A DNA stretch of 64,000 nucleotides from positions 18,837,013 through 18,901,012 of the forward strand of contig NC_092238.1 of NCBI RefSeq assembly GCF_036320965.1. The letters are read 5' to 3'. This document shows positions 54,244 to 61,612 of this stretch, piece after piece; position 1 is the first letter of the stretch; every line of letters begins with the position of its first letter. The notes under the pieces were generated by a model. It made no database searches and was not told the DNA's origin. It saw only the letters and a list, made by a program, of their open reading frames with translations. The DNA is from Panulirus ornatus. Its lineage: Eukaryota; Arthropoda; Malacostraca; Decapoda; Palinuridae. Both the position numbers and the translations under genes were made by a program.

Positions 54244-54815
54244 TAATGGTAATGGGTGAACAAAGAATGATAGGAGAAAAGATAGGACCCATTAATAATC
54301 ATATCAGTGAATGTGTTGAAATGAAAGATGTTACTGATGAAAAGGTAATGGGTGGACAAGGAATGATAGAAGGACTAAAGATAGGACCCATTAAAGAAAG
54401 TAAAGAGGTAGGAGAAACATTTGGAAAAAGTGAGGCTAGAGGAGAAAGGAAAACAGAGAAAATGCAGGAAGAAAAGAAGGCAGAGAAAGTGGAGGAAGAA
54501 GTGAGAAACTTAGAGGAAATAGTTGATGAATCAGCAAGAAGTGAAGTCCTTGTTGATAAAGATAAAAAGAGTAAGCTTGACATTTGTGCAAGTGACTTTG
54601 TAGATCATAATACAACTGCAACAGAGAGAACTGGTGGCAGTTTTAGTGTTATTGAAGATGATGGTGGATATGAAAGTGATAAAGAGGTGGTGAGTAAGAA
54701 AGGAAAGAATGAGGAGTCTAATGTTGATTCTGAAATTGTGGTATGCAAAGGCACTGACACTTTATTGAAGGATAATGAGAGGACAGTAGACTTGCCAAAT
54801 GAAAATAAAAGGTGA
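54240..54815 (+). CDS. Unassigned acidic, Lys/Glu-rich open reading frame (191 codons)
   Basis: The product is not recognised. An open frame of 191 codons is unlikely by chance at this base composition, and the region is not part of any repeat seen in the window. The protein is hydrophilic and rich in E, K and D, with a likely coiled-coil stretch around 'KTEKMQEEKKAEKVEEEV' (about residues 78-95). An imperfect internal repeat of the type MGxQxMIxxxKIGPI occurs at residues about 5-18 and 38-52. It could be an exon of the low-conservation middle region of TSC2 (same strand, downstream of the known exons), part of another gene, or a retrotransposon ORF1 remnant. Against a TSC2 exon: the sequence before it is a TA run with no acceptor, and the possible donor after it (AAAAG|GTGACG) is weak. 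Confidence 0.4.
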
Positions 54816-55020
54816 CGATAAGTTAACAGTATAAGATTAAGCTAGAAGAGTTGGAGTGGAGAATGTTTGTGTCTCATTATTTTTGGCATTTTCCCATAAC
54901 TATACTGTATGGATTGGATCATGCGTATTCACTGGAAATTAAATGTGCAGAAGGGGATCCCAAGCCTGCAGGCTGGCAAAGGGCAAGGATGCCTGAAAGT
55001 GTGTGGAGAAATATAAGTAC
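54816..55020. other. Unassigned stretch after the acidic ORF
   Basis: Unique-looking sequence with no recognised element. A plus-strand frame starting at 54851 runs on into the SINE-like element at 55021, so it is not convincing as a gene. Confidence 0.35.
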
Positions 55021-55253
55021 AAATATAAGTGAGGATAGGGGAGAAAGAATACTTCCCACGTATTCCCTGCGTGTCGTAGAAGGCAACTAAAAGGGAAGGG
55101 AGCGGGGGGCTGGAAATCCTCCCCTCTCGTTTTTTTTTAATTTTCCAAAAGAAGGAACAGAGAAGGGGGCCAGGTGAGGATATTCCCTCAAAGGCCCAGT
55201 CCTCTGTTCTTAACGCTACCTCGCTATCGCGGGAAATGGCGAATAGTATGAAA

Positions 55254-55258
<5 letters not shown>
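55021..55258 (+). mobile_element. RTE-1-derived SINE-like element
   Basis: Nearly full-length copy (gaggataggggagaaagaat… to …gcgaatagtatgaaaaaaaa) lacking the first about 8 bp. It ends in an A-run followed by a TA microsatellite. Confidence 0.85.

Positions 55259-55296
<38 letters not shown>
55259..55296. repeat. (TA)n microsatellite
   Basis: TA run joining the SINE-like element to an RTE-1 3' terminus. Confidence 0.9.
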
Positions 55297-55301
<5 letters not shown>

Positions 55302-55455
55302 GTGTACATTGAGATGTATAGGTATGTATATTTGAGTGTGTGGACGTGTATGTATATACATTGTGTATGGGGGTGGGTTGGGCCATTTCTTTCGTCTGTT
55401 TCCTTGTGCTACCTCGCAAATGCGGGAGACAGCGACAAAGCAAAATAATAATAAT
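55297..55455 (+). mobile_element. RTE-1 LINE 3' terminus
   Basis: The last about 160 bp of the RTE-1 3' UTR (attgagatgtataggtatgt… to …gggagacagcgacaaagcaaaata), without any coding sequence. It may be a very short 5'-truncated insertion. Confidence 0.8.
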
Positions 55456-55489
55456 ATAACAAAAAGCTTTGATTCTTCTGTATATCCCC

Positions 55490-56060
55490 AGCATTCTGCT
55501 GAGGGGACTTTAATCGATGTCAGCAATCCTGGTATTATAAGCTTCTTATGACTTTCTTTAAACTTGCTGATAAGTTTCCTATACTTTGCCAATATTTCTT
55601 CTGATCTCCCATTAATAGCAGTATTCGTTCCCACCCAAATGACAAAAATCATATCCTCATGATTGTTTGAAACCATATCATCAAACTTATTGTGACATGC
55701 TCTATCCTAGCACCTGCATAACACAAGTTCTTATTTCCACCCTTCACACAGAACTCGTACTAATATCTGACAATAGAATCCCCAACCAGGATGATGCTGT
55801 GATCATCCTGTACTTCATCATCTAGTATGCTAAACCTATTGTGAATGGAGAGTTCATTGTTAGTAGGATGTTCAGTATTGTGGCTACAATTTTTCCTCAT
55901 AGGTTGGAAGGTGAAAGTATCTTCCAACTTTGTCTCAATGGTTGCCATTCTTCTGTCTAAGCTATCTACCCTAGATGATATACCTGTGTCTGTTTCTTGT
56001 ATTGCAACCACTTTTGCCACCAAGAACCCAACTTCCTCTCTCCTCCTCCCCTTTTATTCA
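55490..56060 (-). mobile_element. CR1/L2-type LINE ORF1 relic with SGNH-hydrolase-like domain
   Basis: Minus-strand frames in sequence: 'MATIETKLEDTF' and 'SIHNRFSILDDEVQDD' (55800-55950), then 'IILVGDSIVR' (55765-55795), a 'KGGNKNLCYAGARIEHV' segment in another frame (55690-55745), 'FVIWVGTN' (55625-55650), and 'SEEILAKYRKLISKFKE' (55550-55605). The GDS motif, the G(A/R)xIE block and the VGTN(D) motif are those of the GDSL/SGNH esterase-like domain found in ORF1 of CR1-type LINEs. The Asp after VGTN is replaced (VGTNTAING). Broken by frameshifts. Confidence 0.65.
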
Positions 56061-56390
56061 AACATCTAGGCTTCACTGTTTTTTCCTAACACCTAGAGAA
56101 AGCTATCAAATATGTCGCAGAAGAAACAAGAAGTGTACTCCCCTACTTCTCTGAGGAGAAAATTGCTGGTGAACTCCCAATGACATCTCGGGCAGACATG
56201 TCAAGAAGCTGGAGCTATTTCCTAAGATTTCAATAAGATTCAAAGGAGTTCAGTAAAATTCAAAGGATTTCACAAAGATTAAAGGGATTTCATTAAGATT
56301 CAAGTAGTTCACTGAGCAAGACACAAAAAGACCTATTTGAAACTGAGTTGGTGAGCACATCACCAGAGCACTTCTGTCCTCAACAAGGTT
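56061..56390. other. Unassigned stretch with short ~20-bp repeats
   Basis: Probably belongs to the region upstream of the ORF1 relic. About four imperfect units of the type AAGATTCAAAGGAGTTCA lie at 56228-56310. No gene recognised. Confidence 0.4.
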
Positions 56391-56650
56391 TGACTGGAAA
56401 TGAAATGTTTAAGGACAGTATGTAGTGTGAGGTGGTTTGATCGAGTAAGTAATGAAAGGGTAAGAGAGATGTGTGGAAGTAAAAAGTGTAGGTATATGTG
56501 TCAGAGATGGAGGGAACAAGGAGAAGCAGGAGACGAAATTGGAGGTGGAAGGATGGAGTGAAAAACTTTTTGAGTGATTGGGCCTGAACATGCAGGAGAG
56601 TGCAAGGCTGTGCTTGGAATAAGAGTGAATTGGATGATGTGGTATTCCCC
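56391..56650 (+). mobile_element. RTE-1 LINE C-terminal fragment
   Basis: Plus-strand end of the RTE-1 ORF from the 'LEMKCLRTVC' equivalent (56395) to 'VNWMMWYS' equivalent (56645), with about 75 bp missing in the middle ('VERAEEGVLKWFGHMERMSE' segment). Confidence 0.7.
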
Positions 56651-58568
56651 ATGTGTTGACGTGTCATAGAAGGCAACTAAAGGAGGCGGGGGTAGGGTGC
56701 AGTATTTCCTTTTCTAAAAAGGGAAACAGAATGTGCGTGTGTATGTAACCAAGATGAGAAGAAAGGAGAGAGAGGTAATATGTTTGAGGAAAGAAACCTG
56801 GATGTTCTGGCTCTGAGTGAAATGAAGCTCAAGAGTAAAGGGGAAGAGTGGTTTGGGAAAGTCTTGGGAGTAAAGTCAGGGGTTAGTGAGAGGACAAGAG
56901 CTATGGAAGGAGTAGCACTACTCTGAAGCAGGAGTTTTGGGAGTATGTGATAGAGTGTAAGAAAGTAAATTCTAGACTGATGTGGATAAAACTGAAAGTG
57001 GATGGAGAGAAATGGGTGATTATTGGTGCCTATGCACCTGGTCATAAGAAGAAAGATCATGAGAGGCAAGTGTTTTGGGAGCAGCTGAGTGAGTGTGTTA
57101 GCAGCTTTGATGCACGAGACTGGGTTAGAGTGATGGGTGACTTGAATGCGAAGGGTATAATTGGTGTACATGGGGTGTTCAGAGTTGTAAACAGAAATCA
57201 TGAAGAGCTTGTGTATTTGTGTGCTGAAAAAAGACAGGTGATTGGGAATATCTGGCTTAAAAAGAGAGATATATATAAGTATACATACATGAGTAAGAGA
57301 GATGGTCAAAGGGCATTATTGGATTACGTGTTAATTGATAGGTGTGTTAAAGAGAGACTTTTGGATGCTAACGTGCTGGGAAGGGCAGCTGGAGGGATGT
57401 CTAATCACTATTTTGTGAAGTCAAAGGTGAAGATTTGTAGAGGTTTTCAAAAAAGAAGAGAGAATGTTGGGGAGAAGAGAGTGGTCAGAGTAAGTGAGCT
57501 TGGAAAGGAGATTTGTGAGAGGAAGTACCAGGAGAGATTGGATGAGGAATGGCAAAAGGTGAGAGCAAATGACAGGAGGGGAGTGGGTGAGGAATGGGGT
57601 GTATTTAGGGAAGCAGTGATGGCTTGCCCAAAAGATGCATGTTGCATGAGAAAGGTGGGAGGTGGGCCGATTAGAAAGGGTAGTGAGTAGGGGGATGAAG
57701 AAGTGAGGTTGTTAGTGAAAGAGAAAAGAGAGGCGTTTGGATGATGCTTGCAGGGATGTAGTGCAAATGACTGGGAGATGTATAAAAGAACGTGGCAGGA
57801 GGTCAAGAGAAAGGTGCAAGGGTTGAAAAAGAAGACAAATGAGAGTTGAGGTGAGAGAGTATCATTAGATTTTAGGGAGAATAAAAAGATGTGTAGGAAG
57901 GATGTAAATAACATGCATATGACAAGAGAACAAATAGGAACATCGGTGAAGGGGCAAGTGGGGAAGTAGTAACAGGTAGTGATGAAGTGAGAAGGAGATG
58001 GAGTGAGTATTTTGAAGGTTTGTTGAATGTGTTTAATGATAGAGTGGCAGATATAGGATGTTTTGGTCGGGGTGGTGTGCGAAGTGAGAGGGTCAGGGAG
58101 AATGACTTGGCAAGGCAGCAGGTCCGGATGGTATTGCAGTAGAAGTTATTAAAAGAAGGGGTGACTGTATTGTTGATTGGTTGGTAAGGATATTCAGTGT
58201 ATGTATGGACCATGGTGAAGTGCTTGAGGATTGGCGGAATGCATGCATAGTGCCATGGTACAAAGGCAAAGGGAATAAAGTTGAATGTTCAGACTACAAA
58301 GGCATAAGTTTCTTCAGTATTCCTGGGAAATTATATGGGAGGATATTAATTGAGACGGTGGAGGCATGTGCAGAGCATCAGATTGGGGAAGAGCAGTGTG
58401 GTTTCAGAGGTGGTAGAGGATGTGTGGATCATGTGTTTGCTTTGAAGAATATATGTGAGAAATACTTAGAAAGACAGATGGATTTATATGTAGTATTTAT
58501 GGATCTGGAAAAGGCTTATGATAGGGTTGATAGAGATTCTTTGTGGAAGGTTTTAAGAGTATACGTCT
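56651..58568 (+). mobile_element. RTE-1 LINE copy, 5' UTR to mid reverse transcriptase
   Basis: Starts in the 5' UTR (gtgtcatagaaggcaactaa, 56661). The endonuclease is open from 56947 to 57690 ('GAYAPGHKKKD', 'DYVLIDRCVKERLLDANV'); about six codons after GDLNAK are missing and the SDH motif reads SNH. Linker and reverse transcriptase follow (58181-58576, with 'CGFRGGRGC' and 'FMDLEKAYDRVD'). It ends abruptly after 'LWKVLRVY' at 58568. Confidence 0.8.
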
Positions 58569-58815
58569 GGTCATAACCTTTGTAAGGGAGAGCGATTAAG
58601 GAGAGTCAGGTGGCAGGAGTGTACCTGGGTAGTTGGGTGTGTCATGAACAACTTTTTTTTATGTTTTCATGTTTTGTCAGTTCTCTCATAATGATTTGTT
58701 TAAAGCTAGGATGGGCTTTAGAATTGCTTGGGGACAAATTGAAGCTCTTAGTATTGGCAATTAAGACAGATTCAGTGTGTTACATGTGGCATAATAAGCA
58801 GAGGAGTATAAAATA
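58569..58815. other. Unassigned stretch
   Basis: About 250 bp between an RTE-1 copy and the end of the Penelope-like element; it may include the Penelope 3' flank. No ORF or repeat recognised. Confidence 0.3.
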
Positions 58816-59487
58816 ACGGGATTTTCAAGATCTGTGGGGTGATCTTTTTCTTGACAGTATTTAGGAATTGCATTTTTGTGGTCATCCCTCTGTACTGAAT
58901 TTTGATGCCAATAAAACCTTTCCGTTAGTTTTACCAGTCTGGCCTACGTAAATATATTTACATGCCTTGCATTTGATGGCTTAAACACTCCCACTTGTTG
59001 CATGATTTGGCCGATTATATATTAAGGTCTTGGTGATGGTGTTATTGTACTGGAAAGCAAGGAGTGTTTTAGAACATGTCACAAATTAGCTAAGTTGGGA
59101 GAATAGGGCAACACTAAACTTTAAGATATCCTTATTTGTCACATCTTTGTTACAAGAAGCATAAAATGTCTTCGTAGCTTTCCAGTAAGCCTTGTTCACA
59201 AACCAGTTGGGATAATATAACTGCCTAAAGATACATCTTATATTACTACATTCACCTACCAGGCCTATGGGATCACATATCGGTAATGCTCTTAAAAACA
59301 TAGACTACAGGCATTTTTACAGAAGGATCATGTACTGAAGAATAGTGATGATAACTCTCAGAGTTGGTAGGCTTCCTTTAGATTTTAAAGGATAAATGAT
59401 CTGATTCTCTATTTATGAACACATCTAGAAAGAGCACTTTGCCTTTGAATTTTATAGTGGGGTGGATGTTTTATTTAATTCATTAAA
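58816..59487 (-). mobile_element. Penelope-like element, RT C-terminus and GIY-YIG region (distal part)
   Basis: Minus-strand remnants in order: 'FLDVFINRESDHLSFK' (with one stop, near 59385-59440), 'RKPTNSESYHHY' (59345-59380), 'LPICDPIGLVGECSNIRCI' (59240-59285), 'QYNNTITKTLIYNRPNHATSGSV' in part (58990-59060), and 'CKYIYVGQTGKT' (58930-58975), which is the Y-I-Y/V-G-Q-T-G core of a GIY-YIG endonuclease. This order is diagnostic for Penelope-like elements (reverse transcriptase, then GIY-YIG). Frameshifted and inactive. It continues at 60982 beyond an RTE-1 insertion. Confidence 0.8.
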
Positions 59488-60975
59488 TAAAAGTGATAAG
59501 AGTGAGTGCTCAAATTGATTGAGAGGGTGATTGATTGAGAGGGTGAAGGCATGTACAGAGCATCAGATTGGGGAAGAGCAGTGTGGTTTCAGAAGTGGTA
59601 GAGGATGTGTGGATCAGGTGTTTGCTTTGAAGAATGTATGTGAGAAATACTTAGAAAAGCAAATGGATTTGTATGTAGCATTTATGGATCTGGAGAAGGC
59701 ATATGATAGAGTTGATAGAGATGCTCTGTGGAAGGTATTAAGAATATATGGTGTGGGAGGAAAGTTGTTAGAAGCAGTGAAAAGTTTTTATCGAGGATGT
59801 AAGGCATGTGTACGTGTAGGAAGAGAGGAAAGTGATTGGTTCTCAGTGAATGTAGGTTTGCGGCAGGGGTGTGTGATGTCTCCATGGTTGTTTAATTTGT
59901 TTATGGATGGGGTTGTTAGGGAGGTAAATGCAAGAGTTTTGGAAAGAGGGGCAAGTATGAAGTCTGTTGGGGATGAGAGAGCTTGGGAAGTGAGTCAGTT
60001 GTTGTTCGCTGATGATACAGCGCTGGTGGCTGATTCATGTGAGAAACTGCAGAAGCTGGTGACTGAGTTTGGTAAAGTGTGTGGAAGAAGAAAGTTAAGA
60101 GTAAATGTGAATAAGAGCAAGGTTATTAGGTACAGTAGGGTTGAGGGTCAAGTCAATTGGGAGGTGAGTTTGAATGGAGAAAAACTGGAGGAAGTGAAGT
60201 GTTTTAGATATCTGGGAGTGGATCTGGCAGCGGATGGAACCATGGAAGCGGAAGTGGATCATAGGGTGGGGGAGGGGGCGAAAATTCTGGGGGCCTTGAA
60301 GAATGTGTGGAAGTCGAGAACATTATCTCGGAAAGCAAAAATGGGTATGTTTGAAGGAATAGTGGTTCCAACAATGTTGTATGGTTGCGAGGCGTGGGCT
60401 ATGGATAGAGTTGTGCGCAGGAGGATGGATGTGCTGGAAATGAGATGTTTGAGGACAATGTGTGGTGTGAGGTGGTTTGATCGAGTGAGTAACGTAAGGG
60501 TAAGAGAGATGTGTGGAAATAAAAAGAGCGTGGTTGAGAGAGCAGAAGAGGGTGTTTTGAAGTGGTTTGGGCACATGGAGAGAATGAGTGAGGAAAGATT
60601 GACCAAGAGGATATATGTGTCGGAGGTGGAGGGAACGAGGAGAAAAGGGAGACCAAATTGGAGGTGGAAAGATGGAGTGAAAAAGATTTTGTGTGATCGG
60701 GGCCTGAACATGCAGGAGGGTGAAAGGAGGGCAAGGAATAGAGTGAATTGGAGCGATGTGGTATACCGGGGTTGACGTGCTGTCAGTGGATTGAATCAAG
60801 GCATGTGAAGCGTCTGGGGTAAACCATGGAAAGCTGTGTAGGTATGTATATTTGCGTGTGTGGACGTATGTATATACATGTGTATGGGGGGGGTTGGGCC
60901 ATTTCTTTCGTCTGTTTCCTTGCACTACCTCGCAAACGCGGGAGACAGCGACAAAGTATGATAAAAAAAAAAAAT
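59488..60975 (+). mobile_element. RTE-1 LINE, young 5'-truncated copy inserted in Penelope-like element
   Basis: Plus-strand, 5'-truncated in the reverse transcriptase, with short-form 3' UTR and a tail ending in about 12 A's. Flanked by ATTAAA at 59482-59487 and 60976-60981. Collapsing the two copies rejoins the Penelope frame. A 17-bp duplication (TGATTGATTGAGAGGGT type) lies at its truncated 5' end (59515-59545). Confidence 0.9.
59531..60775 (+). CDS. RTE-1 reverse transcriptase C-terminal ORF (414 codons)
   Basis: Uninterrupted from the middle of the reverse transcriptase to the natural stop. Motifs: 'CGFRSGRGC' (residues about 18-26), 'FMDLEKAYDRVD' (51-62), 'GLRQGCVMSPWLFNLFMDG' (109-127) and the catalytic 'FADD' (159-162). 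The C-terminal segments end 'VNWSDVVYRG'. The endonuclease and the first reverse transcriptase motifs are missing through truncation, so the product would be inactive. The frame and 3' UTR are almost the same as those of the copies at 22784 and 52170, marking all three as one young subfamily. Confidence 0.9.
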   Translation: MIERVKACTEHQIGEEQCGFRSGRGCVDQVFALKNVCEKYLEKQMDLYVAFMDLEKAYDRVDRDALWKVLRIYGVGGKLLEAVKSFYRGCKACVRVGREESDWFSVNVGLRQGCVMSPWLFNLFMDGVVREVNARVLERGASMKSVGDERAWEVSQLLFADDTALVADSCEKLQKLVTEFGKVCGRRKLRVNVNKSKVIRYSRVEGQVNWEVSLNGEKLEEVKCFRYLGVDLAADGTMEAEVDHRVGEGAKILGALKNVWKSRTLSRKAKMGMFEGIVVPTMLYGCEAWAMDRVVRRRMDVLEMRCLRTMCGVRWFDRVSNVRVREMCGNKKSVVERAEEGVLKWFGHMERMSEERLTKRIYVSEVEGTRRKGRPNWRWKDGVKKILCDRGLNMQEGERRARNRVNWSDVVYRG

Positions 60976-60981
60976 ATTAAA

Positions 60982-61189
60982 GAAAATGTGACAATCTTGG
61001 GAGGATGGCCACAAGGACCACATATCATCCACGTATCTAAGCCAGACGTTCGGATGAATTATTGATTGACATTCAGATTTCAGTCTCAGAATATTCCATA
61101 AATAAATTACTAAGAATTGGACTAAGAGGGTTTCCCATGACAAGACCAAATTTCTGTCTATAAAAATTTCATCATCATCTTGGAAAATA
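60982..61189 (-). mobile_element. Penelope-like element, RT palm segment (proximal part)
   Basis: Minus-strand remnant with 'CIFQDDDEIFIDRNLV' (61135-61185), then a frameshifted G-(L)-PMG equivalent, and 'VWLRYVDDMWSLWPSSQD' (60995-61050), which contains the Y-V-D-D catalytic motif. It is the upstream continuation of 58816-59487, separated by the RTE-1 insertion. The N-terminal part is lost at the junction with the RTE-1 fragment at 61190. Confidence 0.8.
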
Positions 61190-61612
61190 CAGCTGCCTAT
61201 CCACATCCATGCCCCACAGACCTTTCCATGGTTTACCAAACACTTCGCATGCCCTGTTTCAGTCCACTGACAGCATATTGGCCCTGGTATACCACATCAT
61301 TTCATTTCACTCTGTTCCTTGCATGCCTCTCACCCTGCTTTATGTTCAGGCCCTGATCACTCAAAATCTTTTTCACTCCATCCCTCCACCTCCAATTTGG
61401 TCTCCTGCTTCTCCTTGTTTCCTCCAACTCTGACACATATACTGTATCTTCTTTGTCAATCTTTCCTCGTTCTTTCTTCCCATAGCTCCAAACCATTCCA
61501 ACACTCCCTCTTCTGCTTTCTCAACCACACTCTTTTTATTTCCACACATCTCTCTTACCTTTTTATTACTTACCCGATCAAACCACCTCACACCACATAT
61601 TATCCTCAAACA
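61190..61612 (-). mobile_element. RTE-1 LINE fragment, C-terminus and 3' UTR start
   Basis: Minus-strand 3' part of the RTE-1 ORF; 'CGVRWFDRVSN', 'MCGNKKSVVEKAEEGVLEWF' in part, and 'RPNWRWRDGVKKIL' are readable between 61390 and 61600. The 3' UTR continues to 61190. Few lesions. Confidence 0.75.

Noticed and set aside
54851..55090. 79-codon ORF downstream of the acidic ORF
   Set aside because: Its last third is the SINE-like element read in frame; the remainder is too short to support a gene.
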